Below are positions 34,641 to 42,857 of a stretch of DNA of 64,000 bases, in pieces. The position numbers and the translations under genes were made by a program. The stretch is from Microvirga arsenatis (GTDB lineage Bacteria; Pseudomonadota; Alphaproteobacteria; Rhizobiales; Beijerinckiaceae), in the NCBI RefSeq assembly GCF_009910705.1, contig NZ_JAAAXJ010000016.1:1-64000 (forward strand). Reading direction: 5' to 3'. Under the pieces are notes generated by a model. It searched no databases, was not told where the DNA came from, and saw only the letters and a list, made by a program, of their open reading frames with translations. Each line of letters starts with the position of its first letter. Positions within the stretch are counted from its first letter, which is position 1.

Positions 34641-35057
34641 CTAGTGCTCAAGATGCTGGCACTGCCCGTGGTCCGCGAGGACCTCGATGATCCGGCACTC
34701 GGAAATCCGGCGGTGGTCGCAGGTGACCATGGTCTCGAGTTCGTTCCGCAAGGCCGTGAGCCGTGCGATCTTGTCCTTCACCTCGTCGAGATGAGCCTTG
34801 GTGATGTCATGCACCTCGCCGCAGGAACGGTCGGGGTCGCCTGCGAGCCCCAGGAGCTGCCGGATCGCCTCAACCTCGAAGCCGAGCTCGCGGGCATGAC
34901 GGATGAAGTTGAGCCTGCGAACGTCCTCCGGACGATACCGCCGCTGCTGCCCCTCGGTCCGGATCGGCTCGGCGAGAAGGCCGATCTGCTCGTAGTACCG
35001 GATGGTCGGGATCTTCACCTGGGTCTGCCGGGACAGCTCGCCGATCGTCAGGGACAT
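34641..35057 (-). CDS. MerR-family Cd/Pb/Zn-type regulator (CadR/PbrR-like)
   Basis: 138 residues: winged helix (LTIGELSRQTQVKIPTIRYYEQIG), dimer helix, and a metal loop with Cys in SCGEVHDI, a second and third in TCDHRRISEC, and a C-terminal C-x-H pair (GQCQHLEH). This Cys/His layout fits divalent soft-metal sensors rather than Hg or Cu sensors. It is divergent from the P-type ATPase gene across a 7-3-7 operator. Confidence 0.88.
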   Translation of the reverse strand: MSLTIGELSRQTQVKIPTIRYYEQIGLLAEPIRTEGQQRRYRPEDVRRLNFIRHARELGFEVEAIRQLLGLAGDPDRSCGEVHDITKAHLDEVKDKIARLTALRNELETMVTCDHRRISECRIIEVLADHGQCQHLEH

Positions 35058-35069
35058 CGAAAAAACCTC

Positions 35070-35100
35070 TTGAACCTCTAGCCACTAGAGGATGTAGGGT
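35070..35100 (+). promoter_or_regulatory. CadR/PbrR-type promoter with 19-bp spacer
   Basis: TTGAAC (35070-35075), 19-base spacer, TAGGGT (35095-35100). The perfect dyad CCTCTAG-cca-CTAGAGG fills 35075-35091. It controls the ATPase gene starting at 35131. A related element lies at 40682-40712 on the other strand. Confidence 0.78.
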
Positions 35101-35130
35101 CGCCGTGACTCAAAATGCAAGGACCGGACG

Positions 35131-37263
35131 ATGACGGCAAACGTCGCTCCCCAGAAGATCAGGTATCGCGTCCAGGGCATGGATTGCGGGAGCTGCGCCC
35201 GCAAGATTGAGACCGCGCTCACCCGCGTGCCCGGCGTCTCCGACATCAACATCACCACTGCCACCGAGACCCTGCGCCTGCGGGTCGACGGCGATGGCAC
35301 GGGCGAGCGGGTCGAGAAGGTGGTTCGCGACCTCGGCTACGGCATCACCCCGGTGACGGAGGAAACGCGGCACCACCATGATCATGGGGCCGAGGATGGT
35401 CCCTGGTGGCGCTCGGCCAAGGGGCGACTGACGCTCTTCTGCGGCATTGCCCTCGCCGCCGCGTGGGGTCTGGCTGCGCTCCTGCCGAGCTACGAGGCGT
35501 GGCTCTACACCGTCGCCATGGCCATCGGTCTGGTGCCGATCGCCCGCCGGGCCGCGTCCGCGGCCCTGGCCGGGGCGCCGTTCACCATCGAGACCCTGAT
35601 GAGCATCGCCGCCGTTGGCGCGGTGATCATCGGCGAGACCGAGGAGGCTGCCATCGTGGTGCTCCTGTTCCTCGTTGGCGAGCTCCTGGAGGGCGTCGCT
35701 GCCGGCCGGGCACGGGCCAGTATCCGCTCGCTAACCAGCCTAGTACCGAAGACCGCCTTTATCGAGCGCAACGGCACCCTGCAGGAGGTTCAGGCCGAGA
35801 TCCTGGCGGTCGGCGACGTGATCGCCGTCCGTCCTGGCGACCGGGTCCCAGCCGATGGTGTCATCGTCTCGGGCGAGAGCGCCATCGACGAGGCGCCCGT
35901 CACAGGCGAGAGCACGCCGAAGCGCAAGGGTAAGGGTGAGACCGTCTTCGCCGGCACCATCAACACGGACGGCACCTTACGGGTTCGCGTCACCGCCGAG
36001 GCCGAGGATAACACCATCGCCCGGATGGTCCGCCTCGTGGAGGAGGCGCAGGAGGCCAAGGCGCCGACCGAGCGCTTCATCGACCGCTTCTCGCGGTACT
36101 ACACGCCGGCCGTGCTTATTGTCGGCGCCCTCGTGGCCATCCTGCCGCCGCTGCTGGCGGGCGAGCCCTGGGGTGAGTGGGTCTACAAGGGACTGGCCGT
36201 GCTGCTGATCGGCTGCCCGTGCGCCCTCGTCATCTCGACTCCCGCCGCCATCGCAGCCGGCTTGGCGGCGGGCGCCCGCCGCGGGCTCCTGATCAAGGGT
36301 GGGGCAGTCCTAGAAACCCTCGGCAAGGTCACGGCGGTTGCCCTCGACAAGACCGGCACCCTGACCGAAGGTCGTCCCAAGGTTACCGACGTCGTTGCGT
36401 TGCAGGGCACCGAGCGTGAGATCCTGGAGGATGCGGCCGCCCTCGACGCCACATCGTCCCATCCCATCGCCAAGGCCATCGTGAGCCGGGCGCAGGCCGA
36501 AGGCATCGAGGTCGTCCCCGCCGTCGGCGTCATGGCGCTCGGCGGCAAGGGCGTGAAGGGCCGGTTCCGCCGCCGAGGCCTGTATCTGGGCTCGCCCAAG
36601 GCGGCGGCTGACATCGCACCTCTCCCGACCGAGGCCGAGGCCCGTATAAGCGCCTTGCAGGAGGAGGGTAAGACCGTGTCGGTCCTCCTCGTGAACGACA
36701 CGTCCGTCGGGCTGATCGCAGTTCGGGACGAGCCTCGGGAGGACGCCATCGCCGGCTTGCAGGCGCTCAAGGCGCGCGGGATCACGCCGATCATGCTCAC
36801 CGACGACAATGCCAAGACGGCGGCGGCCATCGCCCATACCTTGGGCGTGGAGGCACGGGCCGACCTGCTGCCGCAGGACAAGCTTCGGATCGTCAACGAG
36901 CTCAAGGCGCAGGGGCAGGTTGTCGCCAAGGTCGGCGACGGCATCAATGACGCCCCGGCTCTGGCCGCGGCGGATGTCGGCATCGCGATGGGCGGCGGCA
37001 CCGACGTGGCGCTGGAGACGGCGGACGGCGCCGTGCTGCATGGACGCGTGCTCGACATCGCTCGCATGATCGCGCTCTCCAAGGCCACGATGGGCAACAT
37101 CCGCCAGAACATCGTCGTGGCTCTCGGGCTCAAGGCGGTGTTCCTGGTCACCACCATCATCGGCATCACCGGGCTTTGGCCGGCCATCCTGGCCGACACC
37201 GGCGCGACGGTGCTGGTGACCGCGAACGCCATGCGCCTGCTCGGCTTCCGCGGCAATGCGTGA
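35131..37263 (+). CDS. Zn/Cd/Pb-exporting P-type ATPase (ZntA/CadA-like)
   Basis: 710 residues: one HMA domain (GMDCGSCARKIE, about 17-28), a His-rich linker, eight membrane helices, CPC motif (362-364), phosphorylated Asp406 in DKTGTLTEG, and GDGINDAPAL. The last helices carry the Lys (GLKAVFLV) and Asp (ADTGATVLVTANAMRLL) that mark divalent-ion class P1B-2. Odd point: the usual TGDN motif reads TDDN (557-560). It exports Zn, Cd and Pb to the periplasm. First gene of a rightward operon with methyltransferase, lspA and CDF genes. Confidence 0.94.
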   Translation: MTANVAPQKIRYRVQGMDCGSCARKIETALTRVPGVSDINITTATETLRLRVDGDGTGERVEKVVRDLGYGITPVTEETRHHHDHGAEDGPWWRSAKGRLTLFCGIALAAAWGLAALLPSYEAWLYTVAMAIGLVPIARRAASAALAGAPFTIETLMSIAAVGAVIIGETEEAAIVVLLFLVGELLEGVAAGRARASIRSLTSLVPKTAFIERNGTLQEVQAEILAVGDVIAVRPGDRVPADGVIVSGESAIDEAPVTGESTPKRKGKGETVFAGTINTDGTLRVRVTAEAEDNTIARMVRLVEEAQEAKAPTERFIDRFSRYYTPAVLIVGALVAILPPLLAGEPWGEWVYKGLAVLLIGCPCALVISTPAAIAAGLAAGARRGLLIKGGAVLETLGKVTAVALDKTGTLTEGRPKVTDVVALQGTEREILEDAAALDATSSHPIAKAIVSRAQAEGIEVVPAVGVMALGGKGVKGRFRRRGLYLGSPKAAADIAPLPTEAEARISALQEEGKTVSVLLVNDTSVGLIAVRDEPREDAIAGLQALKARGITPIMLTDDNAKTAAAIAHTLGVEARADLLPQDKLRIVNELKAQGQVVAKVGDGINDAPALAAADVGIAMGGGTDVALETADGAVLHGRVLDIARMIALSKATMGNIRQNIVVALGLKAVFLVTTIIGITGLWPAILADTGATVLVTANAMRLLGFRGNA

Positions 37264-37270
37264 GGATGAC

Positions 37271-37945
37271 ATGAAATCCACCCCACGCCCATTCGTGCCT
37301 GCGCTCGGACTCCACAGCCTGACAGGGTTCTACGATGGCCTGATCGCCCGCTTCCTGGCCGAGGACGCCTGGAAGGCCCGGCTTGTCGCCACCATCGCGC
37401 CAAAGCTCGACGACGTCATCGTCGACCTTGGATGCGGCACGGGCACGCTGGGGTTGCTGCTGAAGGCGGCTTGTCCCCAGACCACTGTCATCGGGATCGA
37501 TCCCGACCCGGCGATGCTGGGCCGTGCCAGGGCCAAGGCCGCCGAAGGAAACCTCGACATCCGGTTCGAGCAGGCTTTCGCAGACGCCCTGCAGCTGGAC
37601 AGCGGGTCCGCGACCGCAGTCGTATCAAGCCTCGTTCTCCACCACCTGGAGCAGCCCACCAAGCGGGCCGCGTTCGCGGAGGCCTTCAGAGTCCTGCGCC
37701 CGGGAGGCCGCATCGTGATCGCGGACTGGGCGAACCCGGACAACCTCCTAATGCGGCTGGCCTATGTCCCCGTGCAAGTCTTCGACGGCTTCCCGAACAC
37801 GCGCGACAACCTCCATGGGCTCCTGCCCATGCTGATGCGGCATGCGGGGTTCGAGGACGTCCGCGAGGTCTACCGACGCAGGACGATCTTCGGAAACCTA
37901 GCCTTCCTGCAAGGGACGAAGCCTGTCGGGAGGGATGCGCCATGA
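37271..37945 (+). CDS. class I SAM-dependent methyltransferase
   Basis: 224 residues with SAM motif I VDLGCGTGTLGLLL (about 54-67), acidic strand-2 end (IGIDPDPAML), and motif HHLEQPTKRAAFAEAFRVLRPGGRI. The best general match is a UbiE/Methyltransf_11-like enzyme; substrate unknown. It lies 7 bases after the ATPase gene and overlaps lspA by four bases, so it is part of the metal operon. ATG 37271 follows gagga; ATG 37256 overlaps the ATPase stop. Confidence 0.82.
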   Translation: MKSTPRPFVPALGLHSLTGFYDGLIARFLAEDAWKARLVATIAPKLDDVIVDLGCGTGTLGLLLKAACPQTTVIGIDPDPAMLGRARAKAAEGNLDIRFEQAFADALQLDSGSATAVVSSLVLHHLEQPTKRAAFAEAFRVLRPGGRIVIADWANPDNLLMRLAYVPVQVFDGFPNTRDNLHGLLPMLMRHAGFEDVREVYRRRTIFGNLAFLQGTKPVGRDAP

Positions 37946-38454
37946 AAACCCGACCGGCTGTCCTTGTCTTCGGGTTGATCGCGCTCACGGCCGCCGCCGA
38001 TCTCGCCACCAAGTTCCTCGCCTCCATCCACCTGACGGACGCGGTGGAGCCGCTTCTGCCCTTCCTGAGCCTCTCGCTGGCGTTCAACCGCGGCGTCAGC
38101 TTCAGCATGTTCTCTGCGGACACGGATACCGGGGTCGCGATCCTGCTCCTCGTGCAGGCGCTGGCGACCGCCGTCGTGACCTGGTTCGCGCTGCGGGCTC
38201 CGGATCCGGGCGAGCGCACCGGGTATGGCTTGATCGCCGGAGGCGCGCTGGGGAACCTGATCGACCGGGCGGCGGATGGGGCCGTGACCGATTTCCTCGA
38301 CCTCCATCCCATGGCCTGGCGGCTTTTCACATTCAACGTCGCCGACATCTTCATCTCCGCAGGTGTCGTCCTGCTCGTGATCGACGCCCTCCTGAAGTCC
38401 CGCGGACCGGCGGTCCGTCCCGATACGGCCGTGCACGAAAGGCGCTCCGGATGA
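37942..38454 (+). CDS. lspA: signal peptidase II (PbrC-like)
   Basis: 170 residues, four transmembrane helices, catalytic Asp108 (GALGNLID) and Asp135 (FNVADIFI). It cleaves lipoprotein signal peptides. In lead-resistance operons a signal-peptidase-II homologue (PbrC) accompanies the ATPase. Here it overlaps both the methyltransferase and the CDF gene by ATGA. A lipoprotein L,D-transpeptidase is encoded about 0.9 kb further on. Confidence 0.9.
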   Translation: MKTRPAVLVFGLIALTAAADLATKFLASIHLTDAVEPLLPFLSLSLAFNRGVSFSMFSADTDTGVAILLLVQALATAVVTWFALRAPDPGERTGYGLIAGGALGNLIDRAADGAVTDFLDLHPMAWRLFTFNVADIFISAGVVLLVIDALLKSRGPAVRPDTAVHERRSG

Positions 38455-39077
38455 GTGACGATGACGACGACAAGATCCAGGATTACTCCCACGTCACCCC
38501 AGCCTACCGGCGGGCCCTGTGGACCGTCGTGGTGCTCAACGTCGGCTATGGGTTGGCCGAGATCGTGGCCGGGTTCGTTTCCGGGTCGCAGGCCCTGAAG
38601 GCGGACGCCCTCGACTTCCTGGGTGACGGCACCATCACGCTGCTAGGCCTTCTCGCCATCGGGTGGAGCTTAGTCTGGCGGGCGCGGTCCGCGCTCCTGC
38701 AGGGCATTTTCCTCGGCCTCCTCGGCCTCGGCATCCTTGTCACGTCCGCGTACCGGGTGTTCGTCCTCCACCAGCCTGAGGCCGAGATCATGGGCCTGTT
38801 CGGGGTGATCGCACTGGTCGTCAACGTGGCATCGGCCTGGGTGCTGCTGCCGCATCGGTCAGGAGATGCGAACGTCAGGGCCGTGTGGCTGTTCAGCCGG
38901 AACGATGCCATCGGCAACGTGGCGGTGATCATCGCCGCAGGCCTCGTCGCGTGGACCGCGACGCCATGGCCAGACCTTGTCGTTGCCGTTGTCATCGCTG
39001 GGCTATTCCTCCAGTCGTCATGGGCCATCATCAAGGATGCCCGTCGCGACCTCAGAACCGTCCAAGCCTCGGCCTGA
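38451..39077 (+). CDS. short CDF-family cation exporter
   Basis: 208 residues with six membrane helices but almost no C-terminal cytoplasmic domain. The helix-2 site reads ADALDFLGD and the helix-5 site NDAIGNVAV, giving the Asp/Asn ligands of CDF transporters. It is shorter than the CDF at 41916 (311 residues). The N-terminus is strongly acidic (SDDDDDK). Likely a proton-coupled exporter of Zn, Cd or related ions. Confidence 0.85.
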   Translation: MSDDDDDKIQDYSHVTPAYRRALWTVVVLNVGYGLAEIVAGFVSGSQALKADALDFLGDGTITLLGLLAIGWSLVWRARSALLQGIFLGLLGLGILVTSAYRVFVLHQPEAEIMGLFGVIALVVNVASAWVLLPHRSGDANVRAVWLFSRNDAIGNVAVIIAAGLVAWTATPWPDLVVAVVIAGLFLQSSWAIIKDARRDLRTVQASA

Positions 39078-39310
39078 CCGCCGCGTCGTTCGGGCAAGGC
39101 GTCAGAGGGGCCTCAGGCATCCTGTGGATCATGGGTAACGGGAGCCGGACGCCTCAATCCTGCCGGACTTGAAGGCAACCTTTCATGCCGGTTGGCCGGC
39201 TTCCGCAGGTTCCTGTGCCTGCGGCAAGACAGCGTTAAAGCCAATCCCTTAGAAAAACGGGGAACCGTCCGGGATCAACCCCGGGCACACAGAATGCGGG
39301 GATTCCCACG

Positions 39311-40456
39311 ATGAAGCGTATCGCATTGGCTGCGGGCCTCGTGCTCGCGCTCGCCGCCTGCCAAGGCCAGGACATGTCCACGCGCCACCTGGCGCCGATC
39401 CCCGCCGCCACCATGGCGCTGATGGAAACGAAGGGCATGTCGAAGAACGACCCGATCCTGATGCGCTCCTACAAGAAGGAATCCGAGATCGAGGTCTGGA
39501 AGCGCGGCCGCGACGGCCGCTACGCGCTCCTCAAGACCTACCCGATGTGCCGCTGGTCGGGGCAGCTCGGGCCGAAGATCCGCGAGGGCGACCGCCAGGC
39601 CCCGGAGGGCTTCTACACGGTCACCCCGGCACAGATGAACCCGAACTCGCAGCTCTACCTCTCGTTCAACCTCGGCTACCCGAACGAGTACGACCGCGCG
39701 CATGGCCGGACGGGGTCGCACCTGATGGTGCACGGTTCGTGCTCGTCGCAAGGGTGCTTCGCCATGACCGACGAGGCCATCTCAGAGGTCTATGCACTCG
39801 CCCGCGAGGCCTTCGCCAGCGGCCAGCGCGGCTTCCAGTTCCAGTCCTATCCGTTCCGGATGACGGCCGAGAACCTGGCCAAGCACCGGCTGGACCCGAA
39901 CATCGCGTTTTGGCGGAACCTCAAGGAGGGCTCCGACTACTTCGAGATCGCCAGGGACGAGCCGCGCGTGTCCGTCGCCAATCAGCAGTATGCCTTCAGC
40001 GGCGACGCCTCGGTCATGACGTCCGTCGCGCAGAAGCGGCAGAGCGACGATCAGCAGGTGGGTGCGTTGGCCGCCAATGGCGTGCAGCCGGTCAAGGTGG
40101 TCTACGCCGACGGTGGGCAGCACGAGAGCTTCCGGCAGGCCTTGTACGGCGATGCAGGGCAGGGCGGATCGCTTGCCGTCGACGCCAACGCGCGCAAGCG
40201 CCTTGGGGACGTCAGCCGCCCTGAGGCGCTGGCCGCCGGGCCGCAGGAGGTCGTCCTCGCTGCCAACGGCAAGCCAAGGCAGGAGACGTCGTCCAGGCTT
40301 GCCTATGCCTCGCAGGGACCGGCGGGCCAGGGACGCGCCGCCGGGGCCGTCCAGCCGTCCGCACCGGCTCCGGTCGCGACGTCTGCGCCGACCGTCCAGG
40401 CGGGGAGCGAGGGACGCTCGGTGCTTGATCGCTTCCGGGGATTGTTCGGCGGCTGA
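39311..40456 (+). CDS. lipoprotein L,D-transpeptidase (YkuD/YafK-like)
   Basis: 381 residues. A lipobox (ALAAC, lipid Cys17) replaces a normal signal cleavage site. The YkuD-type catalytic segment contains His141 and Cys149 (MVHGSCSSQGCFAM). The C-terminal 170 residues are low-complexity, Gln/Ala/Pro-rich. It cross-links peptidoglycan or attaches proteins to it. It is separated by about 230 bases from the lspA operon, whose product would process it. Confidence 0.85.
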   Translation: MKRIALAAGLVLALAACQGQDMSTRHLAPIPAATMALMETKGMSKNDPILMRSYKKESEIEVWKRGRDGRYALLKTYPMCRWSGQLGPKIREGDRQAPEGFYTVTPAQMNPNSQLYLSFNLGYPNEYDRAHGRTGSHLMVHGSCSSQGCFAMTDEAISEVYALAREAFASGQRGFQFQSYPFRMTAENLAKHRLDPNIAFWRNLKEGSDYFEIARDEPRVSVANQQYAFSGDASVMTSVAQKRQSDDQQVGALAANGVQPVKVVYADGGQHESFRQALYGDAGQGGSLAVDANARKRLGDVSRPEALAAGPQEVVLAANGKPRQETSSRLAYASQGPAGQGRAAGAVQPSAPAPVATSAPTVQAGSEGRSVLDRFRGLFGG

Positions 40457-40473
40457 ACGTCGCCAGGATCGTC

Positions 40474-40650
40474 CTAGGGCGCTGTCTTGGAGGGCGCCAC
40501 GGCATGGGCTTGCGGGTCCTCCCTGTGGCGCAAATCCTCGCGCTCGCGGGTCTTCACGTAGGAGACGGCGTAGAGGATGATGGTCAGGGCCACGAGTGCG
40601 AGGGCCAGCGCAAGGTTCCTGCGGCCTCGCCGTTTCCGCCAATCATCCAT
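40474..40650 (-). CDS. 58-aa single-span membrane protein under a MerR-type promoter
   Basis: Basic N-terminus (MDDWRKRRGRR), one transmembrane helix (about 12-29) and a polar, His/Glu-containing C-terminal tail, predicting the tail outside. GGAGGG and AGGA lie just upstream. About 30 bases upstream is a promoter with TTGAAC, a 19-base spacer and TAGGTC, the architecture used by MerR-family metal regulators. Family not recognised. It probably responds to the CadR/PbrR-like regulator at 34641. Confidence 0.65.
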   Translation of the reverse strand: MDDWRKRRGRRNLALALALVALTIILYAVSYVKTREREDLRHREDPQAHAVAPSKTAP

Positions 40651-40681
40651 TCCTGCAGCCCTCCGCGAGATCGAGGCTGCC

Positions 40682-40712
40682 GACCTAGCACCTCAAGCTG
40701 CTAGAGGTTCAA
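40682..40712 (-). promoter_or_regulatory. MerR-type promoter with 19-bp spacer, second target site
   Basis: On the minus strand: TTGAAC (40712-40707), a 19-base spacer beginning CTCTAGCAG, and TAGGTC (40687-40682). The -35 and the first spacer bases are the same as at 35070. The dyad is imperfect (CCTCTAG ... TTGAGG). Confidence 0.6.
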
Positions 40713-40744
40713 GCCTAAATCTGCACTTAAGAGGAAGGATACGC

Positions 40745-41717
40745 TCACGAAGCCGAAGTCGAGGGCGCTCTATCCCTCGGCGCATGGCCGGATTCCGTGA
40801 TGAAGCGCGCCAGCACGGCGAGGGCTGCGGCGAAGTAGACGCCGCCCATCGGGATCCACATGATCAGCCCGGCGAGCCTCTGGTCATCGAGGGGCAGCAG
40901 GCCCCAGGCCGCGCCCCGGGCGGCCATCAGGGGGTACCAGACCTGTGGCGACAGGGCGAGCAGAAGGCCGAGCACCGCCGTGTGCAGGAAGGTGAAGAAG
41001 AGCAGCATCGCGGCCAGTCCGCTGGCTCCTCCCGGGGTGCGGTAGGTCTCCAGCACCGAATGCCAGAACATCAGGCTGACAAGCAGGAACAGCGCATACA
41101 TGACGAGGTGCAGACTGACGTCGAGGAGCGCCCCCTGGTAGAGCGCGGGGATATGCCAGAACCAGATGTTCAGGCCGTAGAGAACGAAGCTGACGAGCAG
41201 ATAGGCGTATGGCCGCGACGCTGGCGTTTCCGCTCGCCTCCAGCTACCAGCCGTCATGCGCAGACGGGCCGGCAGACCCGCCAGCAGGACGTTGCCCGGC
41301 CGGCTCAGGGCGAGGAACAACGGGGCTCCGGTGACGAGCAGGACGTGCTGAACCATGTGCGCCCAGGCCAGCGTCGATGCCATCCGGCACAGCGGTGAGA
41401 CCAGCGCCACGACCAGGCAGGCTATGCCGGCGGTGAAAAGAAGATGCTGGGCGAAGGTCGGACAGCGTGCTCCACCATCCTGGAACCACGAACGTAGAGG
41501 AAGCCGGCAACGATCAACGCAGCACGACCACGGGCGTGAGGCTCCAGGACGACCAGACCTGCCCGGGTGTCGTTTCCGGAAGGGACGCAAGGCAGAGAGT
41601 CAGAAGATCGGGAAGGACGGGTTCGGCGGCTGTGACCGAGCGCGCGGCCAGGAGGAACAGGGCGATGACCAGAGGAAGGCGGAAGCGCTTCTTCGTCGAG
41701 ACCGAGCTGCCGCACAT
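40745..41717 (-). pseudogene. frameshifted CtaG (caa3-type oxidase assembly) protein
   Basis: The C-terminal two thirds (from about 41440 down to 40745) is a clear caa3-type CtaG membrane protein: HMVQHVLLVTGAPLFLAL, then several helices with His. The N-terminal part lies in two other frames. A frame from ATG 41717 encodes a signal-like segment and ends with SSWSLTPVVVL at a premature TGA near 41514. Continuing one base over gives ALIVAGFLYVRGSRM, and a second shift near 41445-41465 is needed to reach FAQHLLFTAGIACL. Two shifts within 80 bases suggest a decayed gene, or sequencing errors. Confidence 0.75.
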
Positions 41718-41915
41718 GAGACCCTCCTCAACAAGCTCCGCAGCGTCAACACCGGGTAGGCGGCTTTGTTCGTACAAACGGCTCGTCACCGTACCAATGA
41801 CGGGACCAGGGATGCCGGAACAGTCTCCCGATCCTCCCGTTTCGATCAGAGGAATTCTGTCAGTGCAGCCAACATTTCCCAGAGCTCGCAGGTCGGCCAG
41901 CAGGTGAAGGAGACC

Positions 41916-42851
41916 ATGGGACACTCACACGGGCAGGCCCACTCTCACGGCAGCAAAGGCTCCGAAGATCGATCTCCCAAGCGCGGGCGGCGCCTGCTGA
42001 TCGCGCTCGCGCTCAACCTGGGCATCACCGCCGCCGAGGTTGTCGGAGGCGTGATCTCCGGTTCGCTCGCGCTCCTGGCCGATGCCGCGCACAACTTCTC
42101 CGATGCGGCCTCCGTGCTCGTGTCATACATCGCCTGGCGGATCTCCCAGCGCGAGGCAGACCGCCGCCGCACCTTCGGCTATGCCCGCGCCGAGACGATT
42201 GGTGCCCTGATCAATCTCACGACACTGTTCGTGATCGGACTATATCTCGTCTATGAGGCGGCGACCCGGCTCTTCAACCCGGTGGAGGTCGCCGGCACCA
42301 CGATGCTGGTCGTCGGCGTCATCGCGCTTGTCGAGGATCTCGCGGCGGCCTGGGTGCTGCGAAAGGAGATCGGCAGCCTCAACGTCAAAAGCACCTACCT
42401 GCACATGATCGCGGACGCCATGGCGACGGTCGGCGTCATCGTGGGCGCCGTCGCGATCATGACATGGGGCATCACCTGGATCGACCCGGTGATCACGGCG
42501 CTCATCGCCGTCTACATCTTCCGGCATGCCTACAAGGAGATCAGGGAGGCCATCGCCGTCCTCATGGACAGCGCCCCGAAGGACTTCGATTACGATGGGC
42601 TGTTGGCTGAGCTGAAGGCGATCCCGTCCGTCGAGGACGTGCATCACCTGCACGTGTGGCAGCCCGACGAGGGCAGGACCGCGCTGGAAGGGCATATCGC
42701 GGTGTCGGAGCAGGATCTCGCCGCCGTGACGGACCTCAAGGGACGCATCAAGGCGCGGCTCAAGGAGCGGTTCGGCATCGACCATGCCACCCTGGAGTTC
42801 GAGCTGGCGTCGCACGTCCGTCACAGCCGCGAACTCCTCCAGGACAGGTGA
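41916..42851 (+). CDS. CzcD-like CDF zinc/cadmium exporter
   Basis: 311 residues: a His-rich N-terminus (GHSHGQAHSHG), six membrane helices with the metal sites LADAAHNFSDA (helix 2) and HMIADAMATVG (helix 5), and a C-terminal cytoplasmic domain with metal-binding His (VHHLHVWQ). It exports Zn, Cd or Co in exchange for protons. ATG 41916 has AAGGAG upstream; an upstream in-frame start at 41766 gives a non-conserved tail. The ZIP gene follows 6 bases later. Confidence 0.93.
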   Translation: MGHSHGQAHSHGSKGSEDRSPKRGRRLLIALALNLGITAAEVVGGVISGSLALLADAAHNFSDAASVLVSYIAWRISQREADRRRTFGYARAETIGALINLTTLFVIGLYLVYEAATRLFNPVEVAGTTMLVVGVIALVEDLAAAWVLRKEIGSLNVKSTYLHMIADAMATVGVIVGAVAIMTWGITWIDPVITALIAVYIFRHAYKEIREAIAVLMDSAPKDFDYDGLLAELKAIPSVEDVHHLHVWQPDEGRTALEGHIAVSEQDLAAVTDLKGRIKARLKERFGIDHATLEFELASHVRHSRELLQDR

Positions 42852-42857
42852 GGGCCC

